This document shows, piece after piece, positions 22,706 to 35,538 of a stretch of DNA of 64,000 nt. A program made the translations under genes and the position numbers. The notes under the pieces were generated by a model. The model did not search any database and was not told the origin of the DNA. It worked only from the letters and a program-made list of their open reading frames with translations. Source of the stretch: Takakia lepidozioides. Taxonomy: Eukaryota > Streptophyta > Takakiopsida > Takakiales > Takakiaceae. The DNA lies in the NCBI GenBank assembly GCA_030704615.1, contig CM060732.1:75185053-75249052 (forward strand), in the 5' to 3' direction. Numbering within the stretch: the stretch's first letter is position 1; the number at the start of each line of letters is the position of its first letter.

Positions 22706-23818
22706 ATGGCTTCCGGATGGACTAGATCGGCAGCCATGGGGACCCGACACAGTGATGGCACCCATGTAAGCTTTCTGGACAGGAGCTTGGATGCTCTGTG
22801 GGCCAGAACTAGGGCAAGGCAGCTGCTTGTAATCGTGGGTCTGCTCGTTACCCCTTTTATCTTGATATGGCGGTTTCCAGTATCGTCTCTAAGGATTCAG
22901 CTACAGGAAGTCAAAGGATCTGTTGCTATACCTGGGTCTGTGCTTCATCCGACCTTGCGGATAAAGAATGGGACAGAATATGTGTGGCAGGTGCCTGCGA
23001 ATCCCAAGGCTGTTCTCTTCCTTGCTCATGGATGCTCATGTCGAGCTACGTTTTTCTGGGACAGGCATCCAAACTGCCCAACATGCTCAGGGCTTCCCGA
23101 GGAACGAGCTCTTGTCATCAGTGCCATTGAGAGAGATTATGCTGTGATCGCCATCTCCAGTAGCGGTATTTGCTGGAATTCTGAGGACGACCTGGAGAAC
23201 ACCAAGAATATACTGCGTGACTGGATCCTGGAGCAAGGGTTGATGCATCTCCCGGTCACCGGTCTGGGGGCTTCATCTGGGGGCTACTTCCTTTCTCTTT
23301 TTGCGAGGCATTTCCGATTCCAAGCAATTGTGAGCATGATCGCAGAAGGAAGTTTCCGTAATATTCCTGACAGGAGTTCCTATCCTTCCATGTTATTTGT
23401 TCACATGCCCAAAGATGCATTGACGGCAAGAAAGATTCGGACTGTGATGAAGTTATTGAAAGAGGCTGGCATTGAGACTGAAGCAGAGTCGTGCATGGAA
23501 TTTCCCATTACAAGTGACTACTTTGCTCAGCGAATTCCATACATTGACCAGGAAACTTCAGGGAAGATTTTGGCAGCTTTACAAAGAAGCGGTCACGCAG
23601 ATGACAAAGGGTTGTTAAAGAAGGATGGGCGGCGCATCGACTGGAAAGGTGCTTTGACTGAAAGAGATTTGCTGCTACTGAAGTCTTTCAAGCAGCCTAA
23701 ATGGGAGCGTCACATACAAGAAGAATTGAATGTTGCCTATGCTTTCCACGAATTTACCAGCCATCCATCTGAGAGGATATTTTCGTGGTTCGATCATCAC
23801 ATCTCTCACTCGGGCTGA
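22706..23818 (+). CDS. Membrane-anchored alpha/beta hydrolase-fold protein (370 aa, single exon)
   Basis: Intronless ORF of 370 residues. Residues about 38-57 form an N-terminal hydrophobic anchor (ARQLLVIVGLLVTPFILIW) after a basic segment, predicting a type II membrane protein. The fold shows an HG turn (VLFLAHGCSCRATFFWDRHP), a nucleophile elbow GASSGG (about residue 190), VSMIAEGSF, and FVHMPKDALTARKI, a plausible acid region; a late His occurs in EFTSHPSER or DHHISHSG. A Cys cluster (CSCRATFFWDRHPNCPTC) is unusual for the fold and typical of a plant-specific family of unknown substrate. The start is the first ATG; a second Met at residue 11 is possible. No disruption. Substrate unknown. 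Confidence 0.8.
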   Translation: MASGWTRSAAMGTRHSDGTHVSFLDRSLDALWARTRARQLLVIVGLLVTPFILIWRFPVSSLRIQLQEVKGSVAIPGSVLHPTLRIKNGTEYVWQVPANPKAVLFLAHGCSCRATFFWDRHPNCPTCSGLPEERALVISAIERDYAVIAISSSGICWNSEDDLENTKNILRDWILEQGLMHLPVTGLGASSGGYFLSLFARHFRFQAIVSMIAEGSFRNIPDRSSYPSMLFVHMPKDALTARKIRTVMKLLKEAGIETEAESCMEFPITSDYFAQRIPYIDQETSGKILAALQRSGHADDKGLLKKDGRRIDWKGALTERDLLLLKSFKQPKWERHIQEELNVAYAFHEFTSHPSERIFSWFDHHISHSG

Positions 23819-25679
23819 ATCCAGCTAACATTCTCGAGGGGCGTGCGTGGAGTGGGCATGTGTATATTTCCTGGCCCTCGAATACACGCTTGAATCTCTC
23901 AGGTTTCGGAGAGCAAATCCTGCCGGACCGGGCAGGTTCGTAGACCCCTTCGTGTTCATTTCCGGAACAAGATGGCAGCAAGTGAGTGGAAAATCTTGGA
24001 GGAGTTTCTTCCTTCATCTGGCAGTCAGTGGCTCTTAAGTTTCGCATGGAAAAAACAGATACTCAAAAAACAGATGTTCAAGTCTTGCAATAAGTCCGGT
24101 AGGCCATGGTACCAGGTTCATGGGGCCACTCAGCAATTCTTACAGACTCGGTCACAAGTATATCTTGTTTGAGGAACCCTTGAATCCAAGAAGACATTCA
24201 ATGGGGGATACTATGGTTCACCATTGAGTCAGGAACAGTGACATTAATGTATCTTCGGGCTGTCCACTTGGAGCAAGCATACTCAAGGGATGTAATGCAC
24301 CTGTCTATCCTCTGTGCTCTCTCTCTCTCTCTCTTCCGCTCAAACTGGGTGCAGATTCTACTATGTTCACAAGGCAACGGCATACAGCTTATGAGTACAC
24401 CCCTCTCTCTCTCTCTCTCTCATGAACACACACACACACACAGACATCTGTTCAAGTGGGTATTGGTCTAGTAAAGCACAGCCAACATTTGTTGTGCTGG
24501 GACTCCATAAAGCTCTTGACCATGGCATCAGACTAAGAAAGCTGACCTGCAAAATCTGATCCAAAGGAGGTCAGAGTCCTACCTTCCAACCTGAGCCAAA
24601 AAAGGTGTATTACCTTAAGTTACTCTGATCCTGGAAAAGAAGGAAGGCGCCATTCTGCAGAAGCCAGCACAATGTAGAGGAGAGAAAGTAATTGTGATGC
24701 ACCTCAATGGGTCTTGTATCATCTCTATTGAAACATTTTTTGCAAGCAAACACCTCAATCCGACAAGAGGGTAACACAAATACCAAAATTTATCATAGCA
24801 TCACTCAAATGAGATGTATATATGTACCTACCTATACGCACAAGATGGGGTAACAGCCTGCACACCTCAGAAGCTGCCTCCAAGTAATAACATACTGATA
24901 TAAAGCAACACACAATTCACAGGTGTTACACAGGTAGGTCGAAGACTGCAACTAGGAATCTCAAGTACTCCCATAAAACAGATATTTCAAAGCCAATAGA
25001 TGCACTCTGATAAGGCTGGCACGAGTGCCTGTCGGGGCTTCCAGAGCTCCAATTCCATCCATATAGCAACACCAGCAAACCCTATTAATATTTTCACAAC
25101 TTCAACACCATATGTTTCAATGGAAGTGTGCACTTTCTCCATTGCTCTGTTGATTAGCACACCAGCCCCTCCAAATTGTTTTACTGGATAATATAATAGC
25201 AAATATCGCAGCATTGAGGTAGGGATTCCTCAACTGGAATCACTCCAATTTAAGTTTTGTTGATCAACTGTTCTTCCGGTTAAACTCCTGCTGATCAACT
25301 GCTTTCCCCTGTCGTAAATCAATTGTGCGAAGTCACTTGGTACTAAATTCTGTGCACGCTCTTGCACTTCACGGTCGATAGATCTTTCAACATCATTTTT
25401 GTTTCAGTGTCTCCATCATGATCTGTGACAGCAGCAGCAGGATCATGGCCAGTATCTGCTAGCAGTCCCTTGTCACATCCAGGATTCTCGCAAAGTTTAT
25501 TACTCAAGTCTCTTGCGATGTTTTGGCAAATCGATAAGTTTCTGGGATGCACTGTTGAGGTTAAACATTGGTCCAGTTCAACAACAAACATGCTTCCTGC
25601 ATCCCAATTGATGGAAACCAGGATTGACCGAAAGGGTCAGAGTGGATAAAACCGTCCACTGTGATACATGGCTGTCAGT
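23819..25679. other. Intergenic between hydrolase and signal peptidase genes, with microsatellites
   Basis: No exon is supported. Simple repeats: (CT)n at about 24318-24334 and 24404-24421, followed by (CA)n at about 24426-24441. The two genes converge here, so both 3' UTRs fall in the interval. Confidence 0.5.
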
Positions 25680-28600
25680 TCAGGGCTTAGGCGCCTCCTT
25701 GGCTTGCAATAGAGGTAACACAGTTTTAAGAGAGACAGCCTGATCTGTTTCAAGCACGGTGCTGCCTAACCGCGTAGGTGGCCAATAGCGCACCACTGAC
25801 CGCCCCAGTATGTTCTTCACAGGAAGTGGCCCCCTGTAATGACAATCAACCACTTATATCAGGTTGTGTGAAGGGGTATAATGCCAGAAGATCTAGAACA
25901 ATAGGCACCCTGTCCAAGTTTAGTCTCTCTATAATGCTCAAAAAAGTGTACAGCCAAAGGGATGTAGTATGCATAGTCTTTCTGCCTGACTAACATCCTA
26001 TAAATATACATCGAACACCACTGACAAACCCACATCCAATCTGACACACCTAGTCCAAAAATGGTCCTTCCAAGCTTGAGTAGCATCTCTTCGGCTCGTC
26101 TGTAAGATTTGAGGTGAGAGGCTAAGCCCCACCTGAACTCAGGCCCTATAGTGATAAAACTACACCATCCACACTCTGTTCCATTCACAAACTTCACAGT
26201 TGCTGCACTTGCAAGGTGCGACAAAACACAAGATGGTGAAGTTGCATACCAGACATGAGAATCATAGCTGTTGTTCCGATTGTCACCCATGACAAACACA
26301 TGACCTTCAGGCACATACTGCCACACCCCAACCCAAAAAGAAAACCTTGACGGTCAATACAACCTTTCTTGACTCGGAACACCTCTAGAGCTGTACTGCA
26401 ATTCGACTGTTTCAGTACTTTCTGTCATAGATCTTCAGGGCCAGTGGACCTCCCACTGCTCCTGCCCTGAGGGAGTTCAAAGGCGACTCCTCTTAATCTT
26501 AGTCGAAGAGCTACCTAGTGATGTCCCCCATAGCCTTAACTCACAAATATACCATGGCCATAACAGTGAACTGTGAAGCTTCCAGAAGTTGCAAGCAAGC
26601 CAATATAAGTAACCCCTGACAACCACAGTTGACCTAATAGCAGGAAAGGTCAGGAGACAAGACACAAAGGATCAGAAACTCAAAACATGGGCACTTAGGC
26701 ATGAGACACTCCTATGTTGAGATCTGACACCTGACTTCCTTAGTGCACAGGACAAGCTAAATGGCACTTGTTTACTTTTCAAGACAAATGCTAAAAGTAA
26801 TCTGTAGCCAACCTTAAGGAAAACATCCCGTCATGGAGCTTACAGGGCATCGCCATGGGAGTCGATTCCCTTATAACAACATCGTGATGGTTTTCAATAG
26901 CCAGCCAGCAGCCGTCCTGAAGATAAGGTCTGATCGAGAGACTTGATGCCTAGACCATACCTAGTCACAGGTCTCTAAAATAAGGGGAGTAATGAGATCA
27001 ATGGTTGCCAAGATACATACTATTTGTTTCATGTCATAGAAAGGCGGCTCGGCGATGAAGTCCTCATTTCTCACATGGCCGTTCACCACGAGTTTACCAT
27101 TCAGCACCTGCATCCCAAGCCGTGACCAAACTACATTAGTTATGAATACTAGGGCCCAATGAAACCTCATTCGCATGGAATTAGCAACTGAGCATCATTT
27201 GGCTGAGTCCCATTCTAACAACAAGTGCCACACATTCATATTCAGCTCTACCCTACACTCGTGTGCAACACCGGACCTTCCGGTACACCCATGACAAGAA
27301 CTAGTTATCTTACTTAAGTGAATGCATGCATCAATCCACAAGATAAAGTCTATGATTGAAATTTGTGGTCCCAAAACATACTCAGAAGTGGAGGTTCATC
27401 TATCAAACTGAGGACACTCATAGCAAGACTGAACCTAACTCCATCAGGGATCAATAATTTTCCTTTCCCAAGTACATAAAGACACACATTCATCACATGT
27501 AGACAGAGCCAAAAATTGGTTCAGTCTATAAAACAGCTGCAAAGTCAGAGAACCATACAGGTGGAAGTAGCAAAACCTCCTTTTTCAATTTGGAAACAAT
27601 TTCTTTAGTGACACACAACAGACACAAGACGGAGGCAAATTGAGAGAGGTGTGGTTCAGCAAATTCGGTGCACACATACATGTCACTATATCTTATGCAC
27701 AGGTAGAAAAAGTCGTGGCGAAGTAACAGCATGCACAATACATTTGTGCCATATGTAGAGAATGACTCAACGCAGTAATGGTTGTCACTGGGATGCAGAA
27801 CACAATGATTGGGAACTTGCATTTGCTTTCATCCACATACCTGCACAAGGTCACCTGCTTGTGCAACTATCCTTTTGATAAACACCTCCCCGGACTTATA
27901 ACCCCTTTCCTGTAAGAGACAATCCACCATCCTCCAGTCAGCTATCGTGATCCCTGAACCACAACAGAGCCATAACAAGACAAGAGAACAATAACCTTCT
28001 GACTACAGATTTGCAGACAGTTTATGAAGTATTTGCAAATGTTGACAGGCACAAAATCGTCACCTTAAGAACTTCAGGTGCCTTGAAAATGACAATATCG
28101 TTCACACTGGGCTTCCTGAAATAATAAGACACCTGTCATGTCCACAAATCGCACCGCCCATCAAATACAATTCATCAAACCTGTAATTGCCTCCCTGCTA
28201 AACTAAACTCCTTGCAATCATCTTGAACACGGCTTCTACAGCCAACCACCAAAGCAGAACAAGGACTTAAGGCATGAGAACTGAGCCTATGTATCATAAC
28301 AAAATCTCTAAGACGAAACCGCCACAACTGCTGGTCTGTGCAGGCATCTACACCGCAACTGCAGAGATGCTCAAATTTCAGCTTTCTGCTCTCAAGGTTC
28401 CATATATTAACCAGGAATTGATATTGCATCCCCTTAAGTGCAACTTAAATCTCCTAATATGAAAGAAAGATCAGAATTGAATGTGGTAGGTAGGAAAACA
28501 GTCAAAAAAGGATACCTTGCAGGGGGCAGAGCAGATTGGTAGGTTATAATGAGTAAAATGCACTGGACATGAGAACAAACATGACGAGTACACAGAAGCC

Positions 28601-29564
28601 TCAGCAACACATTCCATACTAGGGAAACAAGGAACTATACCTTCTCAGCAATGATGCGATCTCCAACCTCAAAAGTAGGATACATGGAGAGTGAAGGAAT
28701 GAATCTAGGTTCCGCAATAAACCATCTGAAAAGCACCGAGATGGCAAAAGCTGCAATAATTGTCTTGCTGTCATCAGACGTAAGACTAACCCAATCAGGT
28801 AGCCAGCTAACCCTGTCGCTTCCTGCTTTAGTATCTTCTATCTTTGTTTCAGTGACCTCATTCTGGGAGCTTCTAAGACTATCGTTGGAGTCGAAATTCT
28901 CTGATCCTTCTCCACCCCAGCCGCCTCCTCCTCCTCCTCCTCCTCCGTCACCATCTCCCAAGGACAGGCCAGAGCTCTCCTCGTGATGCACATTGGCGCT
29001 GGAGCCGTCACTCAAGGCATTGAACGACACCAAAGACCTCCTGCCCTTGCCAGGCCAAGGAGATTGAAGAAACTCATGGCATGGCAACCTTTTCATGCCA
29101 TCAATAAGAGGGAAACTAGGGATTCCTACCATACCGGCTCTGTGAGCCCTTGGAAAAGAAGCTGAAGGCACTGAAATCCTTCGATAAGTATGGGATTTGA
29201 AAGAATGTGTCTGCAAGATAGGTGAAATGTTTCTCGAAGATCCTGTTTTGACTGAGTTTGATATTAAAGAATTTGATTGACGGAGCCCACTCACAACAGC
29301 AGTTACTCCTGGCGTTTCTCCTCCAAATACCCCCGTCTCGCGAGCTCCTGGTGCTAATACCTCCTCCCATGCTTGACAAGACGAAGCTCGTATAGAGACA
29401 GGATGGTTAGGTCCAAGATTTGCGTGTTTGCCACATAGGCCCTTCCCCAATTTCGGCTTTGGCCACCGGAACTCCGTGTCCACACTCAAATGCTTCACAC
29501 TCAGGTTACCATAAGTGTGATTCACCACAAAGTGTGAACAGGAGACAACAACATGGACAGCCAT
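25680..29564 (-). CDS. Plastid type I signal peptidase (thylakoidal processing peptidase, Plsp1/TPP-like), six exons
   Basis: Exons: 28641-29564, 28064-28132, 27841-27909, 27021-27107, 26250-26317 and 25680-25833; every junction closes in frame, giving 456 residues. The long first exon has a Ser/Arg/His-rich N-terminus ([14 protein letters not shown]...) fitting a chloroplast transit peptide, a Gly-rich and acidic linker, then a TM segment ([19 protein letters not shown]) leading to the catalytic Ser in [19 protein letters not shown]. The catalytic Lys is in [13 protein letters not shown], followed by [20 protein letters not shown] and [20 protein letters not shown]. The enzyme removes thylakoid-transfer signals and the Toc75 targeting peptide. 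The ATG at 29564 was chosen because the predicted N-terminus matches the family; the frame is open upstream but without a good ATG. Confidence 0.92.
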
Positions 29565-31425
29565 AACGAAAAGTTTCTGAAAGAAATTCCACGAAAGAGA
29601 CAGTGCTCTGATTATGAATGCCAAGATAGCTAGGCTTACAAGGACAACCCCATCGTGAATCAACCAGCAAGAACAACGGCTGTAGTTGAAAATCTCGCCG
29701 ACGAAATCAGCCGAGCTTTGAAGACACAAACAACAGCTCTCCCATCTATGTGCGTGCTTTCGTATCAGTGCGAGCGAGACGATAGAAACACACTTGAAAG
29801 AAAGAACCGCAAGTCCCACTTCACGCAACAAGAACGGAATGGACCAAGCGACCGGTCGGTAGCTTATCAGTGGAGGCTGTCAAACTCGTAATCGTCGGTC
29901 AAAGAATATCCCGCGACAGACGGATCACACAATGAGAATGAAGCAAGATCCAAGGCACCAGTCCGACAACAAGAACAAGAACAAGAACAAGATGCAAAGG
30001 TGCGCAGAGTCGCGCAGCCTTTCGTGAGGCAGGCCCTCGTTCGCAGACGCCAGAGAGCCTCGCACACACAGAGACAGTGAAAAGAGAGAGAGAGAGAGAC
30101 GAACGCGTGCGCCAAAACCCCGCCCGCCATCGCCATCCATCCCGGCCATCCAACGGCCCTGATTGCGTCGCGTTGACTCCGGATGGTCTTCACTCTCCAC
30201 CGCTAATTTTATAATCACTATTATTACCAGGCATTAAATCCTATTTTTTGAAAAAACGAATTATCCCAAAATAAAATTTAAAAACTCACTTTATTGAATT
30301 TGTTTTATCATTTTGTAAGTGGGGACAGTGGGCATCAAGTCGTTTATTTAGTTGTGTAATTCAGTGACAGACATTTTTTAGGTTAGTTAACGGTTTCGCA
30401 ATGGAGTGTGGACGAGTGGCACGATGGTAGATTATATGGTACATATAGTAAATAATATATATTTGAAAAAAGGAAGTATCGCAAGAAGCAGCCCGCTGGT
30501 AGCCTGGTGCAATATTTTTTAACAACCTTAGACAAGACAAGGAAGTTGTAGCTCGGAAGTGGTTGTGGGTTCAATATGGGGTCAACAGACACCATTATTT
30601 TCGCTTACTGTCATACCCGGCCCACCTTCTATCCCTCTTCTAAGGAAGGCAGAGTCCTGGGGATGAAGAGACACCATAATTTATGCTTCCTTCAAGAGGC
30701 GTCATCCTTTCAATAACCTGGTCTTGAGTTTTAATTGGATACCCCTCTCAAACGCAAGTGTTAGTACTCTCTTCCTAGTGGAGTATGAGTCTCTCCAAGC
30801 CTGATCTCTTGCTTTTGCTAATAATTTACGCGTTTTTCTCTCTACCTCTTGTCTCTATCTAAGCCCTCATGTGAGAGTTGTTAGAACATGAGCACACTTT
30901 TTAGCAATGCATGAGGGCAGAAAAATGGAGGCATGAGCACAAAAAACCGCAAAAGGGTACCATGGTTTCAGAGAATTAGAATATAAAGGACAAAAAGGGG
31001 CAGTAGCCGTAAGGCGAAGTGGCTCTTAGTTACGCCGGCTTCCGCCATAGTCTTCTCTCTCTATATATATAAAGGCACATAGGGCGAATAGACTCTCTTA
31101 CTCTATATTTATAAGTTCCATATATTCACAAAAATAATAATAATAATCACAAATTGATATTCTGCAAACGAATAACACAGTAGGGAAAACAAAGTTTTTT
31201 TTTTTTTTAAACATAGTTACAATATCAACACCATCTAAAGCACACGATAATCAAATAGTTAGTTCAACAATTTAATGTAGTAAAGCACACCACCGGTTTC
31301 GCCAGCAAAAGAAATCCAAAATCTAGATTTTCCAAGATTGTATTAAGGAAAATTGGATGACATCCTCATTGACGAGGTGTCACTTGAAGTCATCTTAATT
31401 TATTTTGCTAATAAATTTCTACACA
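29565..31425. other. Signal peptidase 5' flank, then AT-rich non-coding DNA up to the MULE insertion
   Basis: The signal peptidase promoter and 5' UTR should lie in about 29565-30200, which includes an (AG)n tract at 30082-30099. From 30.2 to 31.4 kb the DNA is AT-rich, with a poly-T run near 31194-31209 and no supported ORF. This is the target locus into which the 18-kb element inserted. Confidence 0.5.
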
Positions 31426-31434
31426 TATTGTTGC
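31426..31434. repeat. Left target-site duplication TATTGTTGC (9 bp)
   Basis: TATTGTTGC lies immediately outside the left terminal inverted repeat and is repeated exactly at 49523-49531. Nine-base duplications are diagnostic of Mutator-like elements. Confidence 0.93.
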
Positions 31435-34400
31435 GGAAGATAATAGGAATAATGTAAGAACTTAATGCAAGCGCGTCAGGACGGTCCAGCCCTGACACCC
31501 GTACCGCCGGTTCTTCGCCGCCGGCAGACATCAAAAGGCAACCGGCTAGGCTCGGTCAATCCCTCCCCACCCCCGCCCTCATCCCATCGGCGTCGTCGCC
31601 CCCTGCGTCGTCATTCTATGACACCAGTCCGCCGCTTCCAGCAGTCCGCCAGTTCCCTGTAACCCCCGCCCCGGGTTCAACCATCACCCCCATGTAACCC
31701 TCTGTAGCTCCGCCGAGTGTAACCCATACCACCATGTAACCCTCTGTAACCCATATAACCCCATGACCCTCTGTAACCCTCACCACCATGTAACCCTCTG
31801 TAACCCTCACCACCATGTAACCCTCTGTAACCCATGTAACCCTCTATAACACCGCAGAGTGTCACCCCCACCCCTATGTAACCCTCACTACATGTAACCC
31901 TCTATAACACTTTGCAACCCATGTAACCCTATGTAACCCTCTGTAACCCATGTAATCCTCTGTAACACCGCAGAGTGTAACCCTCACTCCATGTAATCCT
32001 CTGTAACCCTTTGTAACCCATGTAATCCTCTGTGACCTTCTGTGACCTTCTGTAACCCATGTAACCCTCTGTGACCCTTTGTAACCCTCACCACCATGTA
32101 ACCCTCTGTAACACCGCAGAGTGTCACCCTCACCCGTATGTAACCCTCACTCCATGTAACCCTCTCTGACCCTCTCTGACCCTCTATATCCCTCACCAGG
32201 TGTAACCCTTACCACCATGTAACCCTCTGTAACACCGCAGAGTGTCACCCTCGCCACCATGTAACCCTCCGTAACCCTCACAAACCCTCTGTGACACCGC
32301 AGAGTGTCACCCTCGCCACCATGTAACCCTCCGTAACCCTCACAAACCCTCTGTGACACCGCAGAGTGTCACCCTCATCCCATGTAACCCTCACTCCATG
32401 TAACCCTCACAAACCCTCTGTGGCTCTGTAACCCATGTAACCTTCTGTAACACCGCAGAGTGTCGCCCTCACCCCTTATGTAACCCTCACTCCATGTAAC
32501 CCTCTGTAACCCATGTGACCCTTTGTAACCCTCACCACCATGTAACCCTCTCTAACACCGCAGAGTATCACCCTCACCCGTATGTAACCCTCACTCCATG
32601 TAACCTTCTCTGACCCTCTGTAACCCTCACCACCATGTAACCCTCTGTAACCCATGTAACCCTCTGTGACCCTCTATATCCCTCACCAGGTGTAACCCTT
32701 ACCACCACGTAACCCTCTGTAACACCGCAGAGTGTCACCCTCGCCACCATGTAACCCTCTCTAACCCTCACAAACCCTCTATGACACCGCAGAGTGTCAC
32801 CCTCACTCCATGTAACCCTCACAAACCTCTGTGGCTCTGTAACCCATGTAACCCTCACCACCATGTAACCCTCTGTAACACCGCAGAGTGTCACCCTCAC
32901 CCCTATGTAACCCTTATTCCATGTAACCCTCTCTGACCCTCTGTAACCATCACCACCATGTAACCCTCTGTAACCCATGTAACCCTCTGTGACCCTCTAT
33001 ATCCCTCACCAGGTGTAACCCTTACCACCATGTAACCCTCTGTAACACCGCAGAGTGTCACCCTCGCCACCATGTAACCCTCCGTAACCCTCACAAACCC
33101 TTTGTGACACCGCAGAGTGTCACCCTCCTCCCCATGTAACCCTCACAAACCCTCTGTGGCTCTGTAACCCATGTAACCCTCTATAACACCGCGGAGTGTC
33201 ACCCTTACCCCTTATGTAACCCTCACTCCATGTAACCCTCTGTAACCCATGTAACCCTCTGTGACCCTTTGTAACCCTCACCACCATGTAACCCTCTGTA
33301 ACACCGCAAAATGTCACCCTCACTCCTATGTAACCCTCACTCCATATAACCCTCTGTGACCCTCTGTAACCCATGTAACCCTATGTGACCCTCTATATCC
33401 CTCATCAGGTGTAACCCTTACCACCATGTAACCCTCTGTAACACCGTAGAGTGTCACCCTCACCACCATGTTACCCTCTGTAACCGTCACAAACCCTCTA
33501 TGACACCGCAGAGTGTCACCCTCATCCCATGTCACCCTCACTCCATGTAACCCTCACAAACCTCTGTGGCTTTGTAACCCGTGTAACCCTCACCACCATG
33601 TAACCCTCTCTAACACCACAGAGTGTCACCCTCACCCCTATGTAACCCTTATTCCATGTAACCCTCTCTGACCCTCTGTAACCCTCACCACCATATAACC
33701 CTTTGTAACCCATGTAACCCTCTGAGACCCTCTATATCCCTCACCAGGTGTAACCCTTACCACCATGTAACCCTCTGTAACACCGCAGAGTGTCACCCTC
33801 GCCACCATGTAACCCTCCGTAACCCTCACAAACCCTTTGTGACACCGCAGAGTGTCACCCTCCTCCCCATGTAACCCTCACAAACCCTCTGTGGCTCTGT
33901 AACCCATGTAACCCTCTGTGACCCTTTGTAACCCTCACCACCATGTAATCCTCTGTAACACCGCAGAATGTCACCCTCACTCCATGTAACCCTCTGTGAC
34001 CCTCTGTAACCCTCTGTAACCCATGTAACCCTATGTGACCCTCTATATCCCTCACCAGGTGTAACCCTTACCACCATGTAACCCTCTGTAACACCGCAAA
34101 GTGTCACCCTCGCCACCATGTAACCCTCCGTAATCCACACAAACCCTCTGTGACACCGCAGAGTGTCACCCTCATCCCCATGTAACCCTCACTCCATGTA
34201 ACCCTCTGTGACCCTCCGTGGCTCTGTAACCCATGTAATCTTCTGTAACACCGTAGAGTGTCACCCTCACCCCTTATGTAACCCTCTGTAACCCATGTAA
34301 CCCTCTGTGACCCTTTGTAACCCTCACCACCATGTAACCCTCTGTAACACCGCAGAATGTCACCCTCACCCCTATGTAATCCTCACTCCATGTAACCCTC

Positions 34401-35310
34401 TCTGACCCTCTGTAACCCTCTGTAACCCATGTAACCCTCTGTGACCCTCTATATCCCTCACTAGGTATAACCCTTACCACCATGTAACCCTCTGTAACAC
34501 CGTAGAGTGTCACCCCCATCCCTATGCATCCCTCACTCCTTGTAACCCATGTAATCCTCTGTGACCCTGCGTAACCCGTGTAACCCTCTGTGACCCTGTG
34601 TAACCCATGTAACCCCATGTAACCCTCTCTGACCCTCTATAACCCATGTAACCCTTTGTGTCCCTCTATAACCCTCACCAGGTGTAACCTTCACCACCAG
34701 GTGTAACCCTCAGTAACCCTCTATAACACCGTAGAGTGTCACCCTCACCCTTGTGTAACCTCACTCCATGTAACCCTCTGTGACCCTCTGTGACTTTCTG
34801 TAACCCTCACCAGGTGTAACCCTCACTAGGTGTAACCCTCACCACCATGTAACCCTCCGTAACCCGTTTATCCCTCTGTAGCACCGCTAAGTGTCACCCT
34901 CACTCCATGTAACCCTCCCATGTAACCCTATGTCACCCTCTGTAACCCATGTAACCCCATGACCCTCTGTAACCCTTTGTAACCCATGTAACCCTCTGTT
35001 ATTCCGCGGGGTGTAACCCTCACTCCATGTTATCCTGCATCGTGTAACCCCAATGTAAGCTTGTATCATGTTATCTCATATACCCCTCTCCGTGTAACTC
35101 CAGTTCCTCGTAACCCCATCATCCCTGTAACCCTCTGCACGTCAGCCCTTTAGCTCCGCCTCGTGTAACCCTCATTGTGCAACTCTCACATTGTAACCCC
35201 ACCATGTAACCCCGATACTGTATCAATCCCCTCCATGTAACCCCCGATTGTGTCACTCATAGCTCGTGTCACCCCGGATCCTTTATCCCCAACGCATGTC
35301 ACCCCTGTTC
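31435..35310. repeat. Left terminal arm of the MULE: unique tip plus ~3.6 kb TGTAACCC/TGTCACCC minisatellite
   Basis: About 225 bp of GC-rich unique tip (31435-31660) lead into a tandem array ending near 35310. The basic word is ATGTAACCCTC; it is organised into longer units such as CCATGTAACCCTCTGTAACA with CCGCAGAGTGTCACCCTC. A higher-order period of roughly 310-400 bp is marked by CCAGGTGTAACCCTTACC (near 32193, 32689, 33010, 33408, 33746 and 34058). The tip and first array units are matched in inverse orientation by the right end. The telomere word CCCTAAA is not part of the unit. Confidence 0.93.
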
Positions 35311-35538
35311 GTGTAGCCCCTTGGTGCCCGGCAAAAATTGGCGGGCTCCAAGAGGTGTCAGATATTTTGAATTCAAACCTGGGTTACACGATTCGGTGAC
35401 ATCAAAACCCACGTGTAACTCCATCATCGCTCGTCATTTTCACCAGGTGCGTAGACGACGTGCAGTCCCGAGGGCTCCGCTGCGTTGCCCGCGTGTGTTA
35501 TTGCGATTTGTACTGTACTGGTGGTACTGTTGCTGCTA
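35311..35538 (+). promoter_or_regulatory. Probable transposase promoter and 5' leader at the inner edge of the left arm
   Basis: This short segment between the satellite and the first ATG of the transposase (35539) still holds isolated motif copies (GGTTACACG, GTGTAACTCC). The reading frame is already open from 35485. Assignment is by position only; no TATA box was identified with confidence. Confidence 0.35.

Noticed and set aside
31616-35069. Many minus-strand ORFs of 60-134 aa (GYMVVRVTEGHRGL type) across the left arm, and their plus-strand twins at 47.2-49.3 kb
   Set aside because: They are translations of the satellite unit; the long open frames follow from unit composition and repeat in the same form in both arms. 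No start context or conservation supports proteins.
31660-35300. Interstitial telomere array
   Set aside because: The unit is TGTAACCC/TGTCACCC with longer spacers; the plant telomere word CCCTAAA/TTTAGGG is not the repeat, and the array lies inside a TSD-bounded transposon.
31660-35300. CRISPR-like array of repeats and spacers
   Set aside because: Eukaryotic nuclear context, no constant repeat/spacer period and no cas genes; spacers are variants of the repeat itself.
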